Below the pieces are notes generated by a model. The model did no database searches. It was not told the origin of the DNA and saw only the letters and a list, made by a program, of their open reading frames with translations. This document shows, piece by piece, positions 6,977 to 14,998 of a DNA stretch of 20,314 nucleotides. Every line of letters starts with the position of its first letter. Within the stretch, counting starts at the first letter, position 1. This stretch comes from an uncultured Chromatiaceae bacterium. GTDB lineage: Bacteria > Pseudomonadota > Gammaproteobacteria > Enterobacterales > Alteromonadaceae. The stretch lies in the NCBI GenBank assembly GCA_946482325.1, contig CAMLRA010000067.1:1-20314 (forward strand), in the 5' to 3' direction. Both the position numbers and the translations under genes were made by a program.

Positions 6977-8172
6977 TGCCTAAACAGGTGGTGATTTTAG
7001 GCGCGACCGGTTCCATTGGTTGCAGCACGCTTGATGTAATAGCGCAGCATCCGGATTTGTATCAGGTACTGGCACTGACCGGTGGAAAACGCGTTGATGT
7101 GCTGCTGCAGCAATGTATCCGGTTCAGACCGCGCTATGCAGCCTTAACAGATGCCGCCGATGCTGCAGAGTTACGCCGGCAACTGCAACAAGCCGGGGTG
7201 TCCACCGAGGTGCTCAGCGGTGCGCAGGCGCTGGCGGACCTCGCAGCGCATCCGGACGCCGATATTGTGATGGCGGCTATTGTCGGCGCTGCAGGTTTGC
7301 TACCAACCCTTGCGGCGGTAAAAGCCGGTAAGACAGTGTTGCTGGCAAACAAAGAAGCACTGGTGATGAGCGGCGAGCTGTTTATCCGCGCCGTACAGCA
7401 GCATCATGCTACCTTGCTGCCGATCGACAGCGAACACAATGCTATTTTCCAGTGCCTGCCGGCGCCTTTACAACAGCACTGTTATCAAAGCGAATTGGCG
7501 ATAGCGGGTATAGCCAAAATCCTGCTGACCGGCAGCGGGGGGCCGTTCCGGCAAAAACCGCTTGCTGAATTTGACCAGATCACGCCAGAGCAGGCGGTCG
7601 CCCACCCGAACTGGAGTATGGGCAAAAAGATTTCGGTCGACAGTGCCACTATGATGAATAAGGGCCTCGAATTTATCGAAGCACGCTGGTTGTTTAACTG
7701 TGCGGTCAGCGACATTCAGGTGGTGATTCATCCACAAAGTATTATCCATTCAATGGTGCAATATACCGACGGAACTGTGCTGGCACAGCTTGGTAATCCG
7801 GATATGCGTACTCCTATTGCCCATGCACTGGCGTTCCCCGAGCGCATCGCGTCCAATGTCAAACCGCTGAACTTTTTTGATGTACCGGCTTTTACTTTCG
7901 AAGCGCCGGACTATAGCCGTTACCCTTGTTTATTGCTGGCGCAGCAGGCCTGTGCCGCCGGGCAGGGCGCTACTACGGCGTTAAATGCGGCGAACGAAAT
8001 TGCGGTTGAGGCTTTTTTAAACCGGCAAATCCGTTTTCCGCAAATCGCAGCACTTAACGAGCGAGTACTGGCGCATTTCGCCGCCAGTAAAGTGGCTGAA
8101 TTGGAAGAGATTTTAGCGCTGGATGCTCAGGCCCGTAGTTATTCGCAGTTGTTGTTGAAGGATTTCATCTGA
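6976..8172 (+). CDS. dxr: 1-deoxy-D-xylulose 5-phosphate reductoisomerase
   Basis: Dxr (IspC) catalyses the NADPH-dependent rearrangement and reduction of DXP to MEP, the committed step of the non-mevalonate isoprenoid pathway and the target of fosmidomycin. It has 398 residues, as in E. coli. The NADPH loop GATGSIG is at 9-15. The metal ligands are D151, E153 (in [10 protein letters not shown]) and E232 (in NKGLEFIEA), with N228-K229 contacting the substrate. LTGSGGPFR at 184-192 and the H210/H258 region are conserved. Its ATG overlaps the cdsA stop by one base, and its stop overlaps rseP in the same way. In E. coli dxr lies between frr and uppS; its place here groups it with the gene order seen in Pseudomonas-type genomes. 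Confidence 0.98.
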   Translation: MPKQVVILGATGSIGCSTLDVIAQHPDLYQVLALTGGKRVDVLLQQCIRFRPRYAALTDAADAAELRRQLQQAGVSTEVLSGAQALADLAAHPDADIVMAAIVGAAGLLPTLAAVKAGKTVLLANKEALVMSGELFIRAVQQHHATLLPIDSEHNAIFQCLPAPLQQHCYQSELAIAGIAKILLTGSGGPFRQKPLAEFDQITPEQAVAHPNWSMGKKISVDSATMMNKGLEFIEARWLFNCAVSDIQVVIHPQSIIHSMVQYTDGTVLAQLGNPDMRTPIAHALAFPERIASNVKPLNFFDVPAFTFEAPDYSRYPCLLLAQQACAAGQGATTALNAANEIAVEAFLNRQIRFPQIAALNERVLAHFAASKVAELEEILALDAQARSYSQLLLKDFI

Positions 8173-9524
8173 TGCCTGATTTTCTGTGGAATTTGCTGAG
8201 TTTTGTGGTAGCACTGGGTTTGCTGGTGACGGTGCACGAATTTGGTCATTTTTGGGTGGCACGTAAAAACGGCATCCTGGTCAAACGTTTTTCGATTGGC
8301 TTTGGTAAAACTCTGTTCAGCTGGCGCGATAAACAAGGCACGGAGTTTGTTATCGCTGCTATTCCACTTGGCGGTTATGTCCGGATGCTGGATGGCCGTG
8401 TCGACCCGGTCTTACCGCAGTTCGCCGACTTAGCCTTCGACAGTAAAACAGTGCCACAGCGCATGGCGGTGATTGCCGCCGGCCCGGTCGCCAATTTCCT
8501 GTTTGCCATTTTTGCCCTGATGCTGATGTATCTGATTGGTGTGCCGAGTTTGCGCCCTGTGGTGGCAGAGGTCACTCCGGATTCAATTGCCGCCAGAGCT
8601 TATGTCCCAAATCAGCAGATTGTTGCGGTCAATGGCGAAACAGTACAAGACTGGCAAGGTGTCCAGCTGTTATTGCTCGAACAAATTGGCCGTGACAGCG
8701 TCACGCTGACAATGGCGGATGATGTTGACAGCCCCGGAGCTGAAGTTCAGCTGGATTTAACCGGCTGGAAGTTTGATCCGGAACATGATTCGGTGTTTGG
8801 TAGTCTGGGCATAGTGCCGGTGCAGGCGAAACCTTTGCTCGAAGTTGGTCTGGTCCAGCCAAACAGCCCTGCTGCCGCAGCAGGGTTGCAATTAGACGAC
8901 AAGTTGCGGGTGCTTGAAGGTGTGGCACTGACCGACTGGGCCAGTATGGTCAAAGTCATTCAGAACAGTCCGGGCAAAACGCTTACGCTGCTAATTGAAC
9001 GTTCTGGTCAGCCAATGACGTTGAGCGTGACGCCAGCGTCGCAGCAAACCGCCGACGGTTTCCACCAGGGCTTCCTTGGCGTGTCGCCAAAGGTACAACC
9101 GGTTGACCCGCAGTATATACGTAACCTGCAATACGGCCCGCTGGAAGCAGTCTGGCAGGGCATACAAAAAACCTGGCAACTGGTGCGCTTAAGCTTTTCG
9201 ATGGTTGGCAAACTGATTTTTGGTGATGTGTCGGTCAAACATTTAAGCGGGCCTATTTCGATTGCCCAGGGCGCCGGTAGCAGTGCAGACCTTGGTTTGA
9301 TTGCGTTTTTGTCCTTTCTGGCTTTAATCAGCGTCAATCTTGGCGTGGTAAATTTACTGCCGCTGCCTATTTTGGACGGCGGCCATTTAATGTATCTTGT
9401 CGTGGAACTAATACGCGGCAGGCCGGTCTCTGAGAAAGCGCAGGAGACAGGTTTTAAAATCGGAGCCTTCGTTCTGCTGATGTTAATGGGAATTGCGCTG
9501 CTCAACGATATTTCTCGTTTGTAA
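8172..9524 (+). CDS. rseP: Site-2 intramembrane zinc metalloprotease RseP
   Basis: RseP is the inner membrane protease that cuts the anti-sigma factor RseA after DegS, releasing sigma-E; it also clears leftover signal peptides. It has 450 residues, matching E. coli. The zinc motif HEFGH is at 22-26 in the first membrane segment. The third ligand is D402 in LPILDGGH. Tandem PDZ domains fill about 125-215 and 220-310. The membrane-associated region GPISIAQGAG lies at 360-369, and further membrane segments follow to the C-terminus. It starts in a one-base overlap with dxr and lies 26 bp before bamA, a major sigma-E target in enteric bacteria. Confidence 0.98.
   Translation: MPDFLWNLLSFVVALGLLVTVHEFGHFWVARKNGILVKRFSIGFGKTLFSWRDKQGTEFVIAAIPLGGYVRMLDGRVDPVLPQFADLAFDSKTVPQRMAVIAAGPVANFLFAIFALMLMYLIGVPSLRPVVAEVTPDSIAARAYVPNQQIVAVNGETVQDWQGVQLLLLEQIGRDSVTLTMADDVDSPGAEVQLDLTGWKFDPEHDSVFGSLGIVPVQAKPLLEVGLVQPNSPAAAAGLQLDDKLRVLEGVALTDWASMVKVIQNSPGKTLTLLIERSGQPMTLSVTPASQQTADGFHQGFLGVSPKVQPVDPQYIRNLQYGPLEAVWQGIQKTWQLVRLSFSMVGKLIFGDVSVKHLSGPISIAQGAGSSADLGLIAFLSFLALISVNLGVVNLLPLPILDGGHLMYLVVELIRGRPVSEKAQETGFKIGAFVLLMLMGIALLNDISRL
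9404..9433 (+). promoter_or_regulatory. Candidate sigma-E-like promoter inside rseP, upstream of bamA
   Basis: GGAACTA at 9404-9410 resembles the sigma-E -35 consensus (GGAACTT). TCTGA at 9429-9433 resembles the -10 but sits 18 bp away, a little long; TCTCT at 9427-9431 gives 16 bp but a poorer match. A transcript would begin about 110 bp before bamA. The idea is supported by the known sigma-E control of bamA in E. coli, but the match overlaps coding sequence and could be chance. Confidence 0.3.
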
Positions 9525-9550
9525 TAACTAATCATAAGTAGTCCAAAACA

Positions 9551-12043
9551 ATGACAATTAAACGATTAGTAGCTGCGATGTGGCTGGCCTCTGCCAGCGC
9601 GTCGGTGCTCGCTGAACAATCTTTTACTGTACAAGACATTCAGGTGGAAGGCTTACAACGCGTCGCTTTAGGTGCAGCCCTGAATAATTTGCCGTTTAAC
9701 ATCGGTGACACAGTTACAGAATACACCTTATCTAAAAGTATCAAGACCTTATATGCAGCCGGCCATTTTGATGAAATCACAGTGCTGCGCGATGGCAATG
9801 CCATCATTTACCGGGTCAAAGAACGTCCGACCATCAATGCCGTAGAATTTGACGGCAACAAAGACATCAAAGAAGAGCAGTTACAGGAAAGTCTGACCAA
9901 CCAAAAAATTATCGTTGGTGAACAGCTGGATAAAACCATTATCCGTGAACTGGAAAATGGTCTGACCGAATTCTTTCACGGCGTTGGTAAATATAACGCC
10001 AAAGTTGAGATCAAACTGACGTATCTGCCGCGGAACCGCGTCAATCTGAAGCTGGAATTTAAAGAAGGCGATGCCGCCTCGGTCCGTCAAATCAATATCG
10101 TTGGTAATGAGCTGTTCAGCGATGAAGAGATCATGAAAGACATCGAGTCGATGGTCGATTTGCCTTGGTGGCGTTTTATGTCTTCTGACCGCTATCAGAA
10201 AGATACGCTGAAGGGCGACCTGGAAAAAATTCGTAGTTTCTATCTGGACCGCGGTTATCTGCGTTTTGATATTGAAGCCAACACTGTAGCAGTCAGCCCG
10301 GACAAAAACTCTGTGTATGTCACGCTGCAAGTCACAGAAGGCGTGCAATACACGATTAAAGGTATCGAATTTGTTGGTGACCTGATTGGTCAGGATGAAC
10401 TGATCAAAGCCATGTTGCCGTTAAAAGACGGCCAGCTCTACAATGGCGCCTTGGTGACTTATACCGAAGAAAGTATTGCCAAATTCCTGGCAAGCTTCGG
10501 TTATGCCAACTCTAAAGTCCGCACCAGCACCAATATTAATGACGACACCAAAGAAGTGGCGTTGTCGATTAATGTCGCTCCGGGCAAACGTGTTTACGTC
10601 AACCGTATTTCGGTGACAGGTAATGCCTCGACTAAAGACGAAGTTATCCGCCGTGAAATGCGCCAGATGGAAGGTTCCTGGTTATCGAATGACCGGCTGG
10701 AAATGTCCAAACTCTTTATTCAGCGCCTGCCATACATCGAAAAAGTTGAGTTTGAAACCAAAGACGTGCCGGGCGTGGATGATAAAGTCGATGTGACTTT
10801 TAAAATTAAAGAACGGCCGTCAGGCAGTTTCAACGCTGGTGTGTCTTTTGGTAGCTACCAGGGGCTGGCGTTCCAGTTCGGCGTTGAACAACAAAGTTTC
10901 CTCGGCAGCGGTAACTCGGCTGGTATTAGTTTTAATACCAACAAGTACCAGAAATCCGTCAATTTGTCTTTTACAGACCCGTATTTCACATTGGATGGCG
11001 TGAGTCTCGGTGGCTCAGTGTTTTACTCCGACTTCGACGGCAGTCGCGCAGGCCTTGAAGCGTATAACCAGAAGAGTTACGGCACAGGGGTGAACTTCGG
11101 TTATCCGCTGAACGACTTTAACCGGTTGAATTTTGGCGCCAACGTGGTGTGGAACGACATCAATTCCATTCAGGAATTTGACCAAATCCGTCACTTCCGT
11201 GGTGTATTGATTGACGCAGCCAATCCTGATGCCGCCTACAAGTTCACTAACTATGAACTGCTGGCTGGTTGGGTGATGAGTACCTTAAACCGCGGTACTT
11301 TCCCTACGGACGGCACTTACCTTGGTGCGAACATTAAAGTCACGACACCAAATTCGGACTTAACCTACTTCAAAACTAACTTTGAAGCGCGGCACTATAT
11401 CCCTCTGAGCAGTGACCACGCCTGGTCGTTCCTCAGTAAGCTGGAGTTGGGTTACGGGAACGGTTATGGCGATGAGAATGGTTATGATCACACGCTGCCA
11501 TTTAACGACAGTTTCTACGCCGGTGGTCAGAACTTCCGTGGTTTTGAAAACCGTGTCATAGGTCCGCGCGCCGTGTATCGCTACGTCAGTGCTATTCCGG
11601 GTTTACCGGATCCGTTTAATGGTGCATCTGGTGGCGGCCTGCCAAATTCGTCAAAGTATGATACCTATCAGGTCTCGCGCCGCTCCTTCGGTGGTAATGC
11701 GATGGCGATCGGTACGCTTGAACTCATCACACCAACCCCATTCCTGAAAGAAGATTATGCCAACTCAGTACGGACCAGTTTGTTCGTTGATGCCGGTAAC
11801 GTCTGGGATACAGAATTTGACATCAGCCGCTACGACGGCTTGACGCAGGCACTGGATTCTTCGTACTACCAGCCGGGTTTGCTGGATTATTCAGATGCAG
11901 GTATGATGCGCGTTTCGGCCGGTTTAACAGTGCAATGGATCTCTCCGATGGGCCCATTAACCTTTAGTCTCGCGAAGATCATCCGCAAATATGAAGGTGA
12001 TGAGCAAGAGAACTTTAGCTTCAACATCGGTACTACATTCTAA
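9551..12043 (+). CDS. bamA: Outer membrane protein assembly factor BamA
   Basis: BamA is the essential Omp85-family core of the BAM complex that folds beta-barrel proteins into the outer membrane. It has 830 residues (E. coli 810). A signal peptide is visible at 1-21, with likely cleavage at VLA|EQ. Five POTRA domains follow at roughly 24-92, 93-173, 176-264, 267-345 and 348-422, then a 16-strand barrel from about 425 to the end. The conserved loop-6 motif is FRGF at 662-665, followed by IGPRAV. The chain ends in Phe, as expected for an outer membrane protein. I find no cysteine anywhere, so the loop-6 disulfide of E. coli BamA is absent. The ribosome binding site is weak (ATAAGTAG, some 10 bases upstream). 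It lies between rseP and skp as usual. Confidence 0.98.
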   Translation: MTIKRLVAAMWLASASASVLAEQSFTVQDIQVEGLQRVALGAALNNLPFNIGDTVTEYTLSKSIKTLYAAGHFDEITVLRDGNAIIYRVKERPTINAVEFDGNKDIKEEQLQESLTNQKIIVGEQLDKTIIRELENGLTEFFHGVGKYNAKVEIKLTYLPRNRVNLKLEFKEGDAASVRQINIVGNELFSDEEIMKDIESMVDLPWWRFMSSDRYQKDTLKGDLEKIRSFYLDRGYLRFDIEANTVAVSPDKNSVYVTLQVTEGVQYTIKGIEFVGDLIGQDELIKAMLPLKDGQLYNGALVTYTEESIAKFLASFGYANSKVRTSTNINDDTKEVALSINVAPGKRVYVNRISVTGNASTKDEVIRREMRQMEGSWLSNDRLEMSKLFIQRLPYIEKVEFETKDVPGVDDKVDVTFKIKERPSGSFNAGVSFGSYQGLAFQFGVEQQSFLGSGNSAGISFNTNKYQKSVNLSFTDPYFTLDGVSLGGSVFYSDFDGSRAGLEAYNQKSYGTGVNFGYPLNDFNRLNFGANVVWNDINSIQEFDQIRHFRGVLIDAANPDAAYKFTNYELLAGWVMSTLNRGTFPTDGTYLGANIKVTTPNSDLTYFKTNFEARHYIPLSSDHAWSFLSKLELGYGNGYGDENGYDHTLPFNDSFYAGGQNFRGFENRVIGPRAVYRYVSAIPGLPDPFNGASGGGLPNSSKYDTYQVSRRSFGGNAMAIGTLELITPTPFLKEDYANSVRTSLFVDAGNVWDTEFDISRYDGLTQALDSSYYQPGLLDYSDAGMMRVSAGLTVQWISPMGPLTFSLAKIIRKYEGDEQENFSFNIGTTF

Positions 12044-12070
12044 AAAATATTATTCGAGGTAATAGGAAAC

Positions 12071-12586
12071 ATGTTCAAGTCAGCTTTTTCTAAAACAGCA
12101 TTGTTAGTGGCCGGTGTGATGATGGCGGGTGCCGTCTCTGCCAAAGAAATGAAAGTCGGTTTTGTCGATGTCCGTGAAGTGTTTTCGCAACTGCCACAAG
12201 CAGCAAAACTGCAGGAAACCATGAAAGCCGAATTTGGCGGTAAAATTGCTGAAGTACAAAAACTGGAAAAAGACATCGCTTTCAACGTTGAAAAATTCAA
12301 ACGCGATGGTTCAACGATGAGCGAAGACCAGAAGAAAAAACTGCAGGAAGATATCGGTAAACAGCAACAGCAGTATGAGCAACTGGCTCGTCCGCTGTCT
12401 GAACAAATCCGTGCCCGTGAAACGGAAGAGCGCAATAAACTGCAGGCGCTGATCAAATCAGCCATCGACCAAATCGCCGCAAAAGAACAGTATGACGTTG
12501 TTCTGAACGCTGAAGCTGCAGTGTATGCCAAGCCAGAGTACAACATCTCTTCAGCTGTGGTTGCTCAGGTTAGCAAAGCGAAATAA
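12071..12586 (+). CDS. skp: Periplasmic chaperone Skp (OmpH family)
   Basis: Skp is a trimeric, jellyfish-shaped periplasmic chaperone that holds unfolded outer membrane proteins after Sec export and hands them to BAM. The product is 171 residues (E. coli 161). Residues 1-24 form a signal peptide with a likely cut at VSA|KE. A short beta-strand segment, MKVGFVDVREVF, opens the mature chain. A long charged and glutamine-rich helical region (about 45-135) forms the tentacle, and a C-terminal strand segment (YDVVLNAEAAVYA) returns to the body. AGGA lies just before the ATG. The start is 27 bp after bamA, and the stop overlaps the lpxD start by one base. Confidence 0.95.
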   Translation: MFKSAFSKTALLVAGVMMAGAVSAKEMKVGFVDVREVFSQLPQAAKLQETMKAEFGGKIAEVQKLEKDIAFNVEKFKRDGSTMSEDQKKKLQEDIGKQQQQYEQLARPLSEQIRARETEERNKLQALIKSAIDQIAAKEQYDVVLNAEAAVYAKPEYNISSAVVAQVSKAK

Positions 12587-13635
12587 TGCCAGCTTATACC
12601 CTGCTCGAATTGGCTCAGCTGTTATCAGCTGAGCTGCACGGAGACGGCGCTGAAATCATCAGCGCCGTTGCTACTTTAGAAAATGCTGCTTCGGGGCAGA
12701 TCACTTTTCTGTCTAACAGTAAATATCGCAAATATCTGCAGCAGACTAAAGCGTCTGTGGTTTTACTGACAGCGGCTGATGTCGAATTTTGCCCGGTGGC
12801 AGCATTAGTGGTACCAGATCCTTATGTGGCTTTTGCCAAAGTGGCGCAGCTGCTGGATAACACGCCGCGTGCCGCGACCGGAATAGCCCCAACAGCGCAA
12901 ATTGCCGCCGATGTTGAACTTGGACACAATGTAGCCATCGGTCATCATGTGGTGATTAGCGCTGGTGCTGTGATTGGCGACAATGTCCAGATTGGCCCGG
13001 GCTGTTTTATCGGCGAAGGCGCAGTGATAGGTGCCGGCTGTAAAATCTGGGCGAATGTCAGTATTTATCATCGGGTGCGCTTAGGCGCGGATTGTATTGT
13101 GCATAGCGGTGCAGTGCTGGGCGCTGACGGTTTTGGCTTTGCCAACCAGCGCGGTAACTGGCTGAAGATCCCACAGGTGGGCACTGTTGTCATTGGTGAC
13201 CGCTGTGAAATTGGTGCCAGCACCACGATCGATCGCGGTGCATTAGAAGATACCGTCATTGGGACTAATTGCATCATCGACAATCAGGTGCAAATCGCCC
13301 ACAACGTACAAATCGGCGACCATACTGCCATTGCCGGCTGTACTGTGGTAGCGGGCAGTACTAAGATTGGCAAATATTGCATCATCGGTGGCGCTTGTGC
13401 CATCAATGGCCATATGGAGATCTGCGACGGCGTGCAGATCACCGGCATGTCGATGATCATAAAATCCATCACCGAAAAAGGGATTTACTCGTCGGGGATG
13501 CCAGCTGCGACCAACCTGGAATGGCGCAAAAACAGTGCGCGTTACCGCCAGCTGGATCAGATGTATCAGCGTTTGCGTGAACTGGAGCAGCAAGTCGCTG
13601 CCCTGACACCTGCCGCCGGCCCGGCCGCTGAATAA
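12586..13635 (+). CDS. lpxD: UDP-3-O-(3-hydroxyacyl)glucosamine N-acyltransferase
   Basis: LpxD adds the second 3-hydroxyacyl chain, from acyl-ACP, to UDP-3-O-acyl-glucosamine in the third step of lipid A synthesis. The product is 349 residues (E. coli 341). The N-terminal uridine-binding domain covers about 1-98 and includes [12 protein letters not shown] left-handed beta-helix of hexapeptide repeats runs from about 100 to 295. The catalytic base is H239 in [13 protein letters not shown], at the same number as in E. coli. A C-terminal helix at about 318-341 follows. The ATG overlaps the skp stop (TAATG), which points to coupling. Next come fabZ, lpxA and lpxB, completing the lipid A cluster. 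Confidence 0.98.
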   Translation: MPAYTLLELAQLLSAELHGDGAEIISAVATLENAASGQITFLSNSKYRKYLQQTKASVVLLTAADVEFCPVAALVVPDPYVAFAKVAQLLDNTPRAATGIAPTAQIAADVELGHNVAIGHHVVISAGAVIGDNVQIGPGCFIGEGAVIGAGCKIWANVSIYHRVRLGADCIVHSGAVLGADGFGFANQRGNWLKIPQVGTVVIGDRCEIGASTTIDRGALEDTVIGTNCIIDNQVQIAHNVQIGDHTAIAGCTVVAGSTKIGKYCIIGGACAINGHMEICDGVQITGMSMIIKSITEKGIYSSGMPAATNLEWRKNSARYRQLDQMYQRLRELEQQVAALTPAAGPAAE

Positions 13636-13676
13636 GCACCGGGCGGCAACGCTTCTTTTCAGATAGAGGAATCATT

Positions 13677-14129
13677 TTGGCTACTGCATTAAACACACTG
13701 GAAGTTCAGGAAATCATGGCATTATTGCCACACCGTTATCCGTTTCTGCTGATTGACCGAGTGCTGGACTACGTCCCCGGTGAAAGTCTGACGGCGGTGA
13801 AAAATGTCACGATTAACGAACCGATTTTCACCGGCCATTTCCCGAATCTGCCGATTTTCCCTGGTGTGTTGATCCTGGAAGCCATGGCGCAGGCCACAGG
13901 TTTATTGGGTTTCAAAACGGTCAGCGAACGTAAAGAAAACGAACTGTATTTGTTTGCAGGTATTGATGAGGCTCGTTTTAAAAAACCTGTAGTGCCAGGT
14001 GATCAGTTAATTCTCGAAGTGAAGTTCCTGGTAGAAAAACGCAATATCTGGAAGTTTTCAGCCGAAGCCAAAGTCGATGGGCAGGTAGTTTGTGCCGCCC
14101 AGATTATGTGTGCCAGAAGAGAGCTTTAA
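13677..14129 (+). CDS. fabZ: 3-hydroxyacyl-[acyl-carrier-protein] dehydratase FabZ
   Basis: FabZ dehydrates 3-hydroxyacyl-ACP in fatty acid elongation. It competes with LpxA/LpxD for 3-hydroxymyristoyl-ACP-type substrates, so its place in the lpx cluster matters for the balance of phospholipid and LPS. It has 150 residues with a single hot-dog fold. The catalytic pair is H54 (in [11 protein letters not shown]) and E68 (in ILEAMAQ). [15 protein letters not shown] sequence ([18 protein letters not shown]) is conserved. The start is TTG at 13677, with GAGGA (13666-13670) six bases upstream. E. coli fabZ also begins with TTG, which supports it. The stop precedes the lpxA ATG by one base. Confidence 0.97.
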   Translation: MATALNTLEVQEIMALLPHRYPFLLIDRVLDYVPGESLTAVKNVTINEPIFTGHFPNLPIFPGVLILEAMAQATGLLGFKTVSERKENELYLFAGIDEARFKKPVVPGDQLILEVKFLVEKRNIWKFSAEAKVDGQVVCAAQIMCARREL

Positions 14130-14130
14130 T

Positions 14131-14901
14131 ATGATCCATCCAAGTGCGGTGATTGAAGCCGGCGCCAAAATTGGCGCAAATGTCCGGATCGGACCTTTTT
14201 GTTATATCGGCGCCAATGTTGAGCTCGGTGACAACTGTATTCTGGAATCCCACGTGGTGATCAAAGGCCCAAGCCGGATTGGCACGGGCAACCATTTTTT
14301 CCAGTTCTGCAGTATCGGTGAAGCCTGTCAGGATAAAAAATACCGTAACGAACCAACCCAACTGATTATCGGCAACGACAACGTGTTCCGCGAAAACTGC
14401 ACTGTGCACCGTGGCACTATTCAGGATAAAGGCATCACGCAAATTGGTAGCCGCGGCTTGTATATGAACAGCAGCCATGTGGCGCACGATTGCGTGATTG
14501 GCGACGATGTCATTTTTGCCAGTGGCGCTCAGGCTGCCGGCCATGTGCATATTGGCGACTGGGCTATTCTCGGCGGCATGAGCGGTATCCACCAGTTCTG
14601 CCATATTGGTGCCCATGCCTTTATTGGCGGCGGTTCTATTGTGGTCAAAGACGTGCCGCCTTATGTCATGGCGCACGGCTCGCATGCAGTGCCACACGGC
14701 ATTAACAGCGAAGGTTTAAAACGCCGTGGTTTTACATCCGACGTGATTCTGGAAATTCGCCGCGCTTATAAAGTGTTGTACCGTCAAGGCCTGACAGTGC
14801 CGGAAGCCTTAGCCGAATTGCAGAGCAAAGCCGCTGAACTGCCTCAGCTGAAAGCTTTTACTGACTTTATTGCAAACGCATCACGCGGCATAGTTCGATA
14901 A
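14131..14901 (+). CDS. lpxA: Acyl-ACP--UDP-N-acetylglucosamine O-acyltransferase
   Basis: LpxA catalyses the first, reversible step of lipid A synthesis, moving a 3-hydroxyacyl chain from ACP to the 3-OH of UDP-GlcNAc. The product is 256 residues (E. coli 262). Hexapeptide repeats from the start to about residue 190 form the left-handed beta-helix (for example IGANVRIGPFCYIGANVELGD). A C-terminal helical domain follows EGLKRRGF. The catalytic His is H119 in SSHVAHDCVIG, equivalent to E. coli H125; the N-terminus is six residues shorter. The ATG at 14131 is preceded by GAAGAGAG. The frame is open further upstream to 14092, but that part overlaps fabZ and lacks homology, so I excluded it. Confidence 0.98.
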   Translation: MIHPSAVIEAGAKIGANVRIGPFCYIGANVELGDNCILESHVVIKGPSRIGTGNHFFQFCSIGEACQDKKYRNEPTQLIIGNDNVFRENCTVHRGTIQDKGITQIGSRGLYMNSSHVAHDCVIGDDVIFASGAQAAGHVHIGDWAILGGMSGIHQFCHIGAHAFIGGGSIVVKDVPPYVMAHGSHAVPHGINSEGLKRRGFTSDVILEIRRAYKVLYRQGLTVPEALAELQSKAAELPQLKAFTDFIANASRGIVR

Positions 14902-14940
14902 CTGAATAGTTCGCTAGCTGCATCTTGCGCTTATAGTGGC

Positions 14941-14966
14941 GCCGGGCTGCCCAAGGCAGTTCCGGC
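14941..14966 (+). repeat. GC-rich hairpin in the lpxA-lpxB gap
   Basis: The 97-bp gap holds a stem-loop. GCCGG (14941-14945) pairs with CCGGC (14962-14966), and inside it CTGCC (14947-14951) pairs with GGCAG (14955-14959) around CAA, with a G/UU irregularity between the two helices. No U-tract follows, so it is not an intrinsic terminator. It ends about 20 bases before the lpxB ribosome binding site. Confidence 0.5.
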
Positions 14967-14998
14967 ATTCACCTGCTGCTTGTTTCAGGACGGATCCC

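Noticed and set aside
9881..10348. Open frame of 155 codons antisense to bamA, and a 197-codon one at 14104-14697 antisense to lpxA
   Set aside because: Both mirror strongly conserved coding sequence on the plus strand. Their composition follows from the codon use of the sense gene, and neither has a start context.
12009..12043. Sigma-E-like sequence AGAACTT ... TCTAA at the end of bamA, before skp
   Set aside because: The spacing between the elements is 23 bp, well beyond the usual 15-19 bp, so I do not call a promoter.
12040..12546. Long open frame (168 codons) on the minus strand across skp
   Set aside because: It is an antisense shadow of a clearly functional gene. It is rich in Ser and Cys, has no recognisable motif or ribosome binding site, and the plus-strand frame is a complete Skp.
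14936..14998. GTG at 14936 as the lpxB start
   Set aside because: It has no Shine-Dalgarno sequence. It would add 21 residues without family homology and run through a hairpin. TTG 14999 has AGGA eight bases upstream and gives the expected N-terminus.
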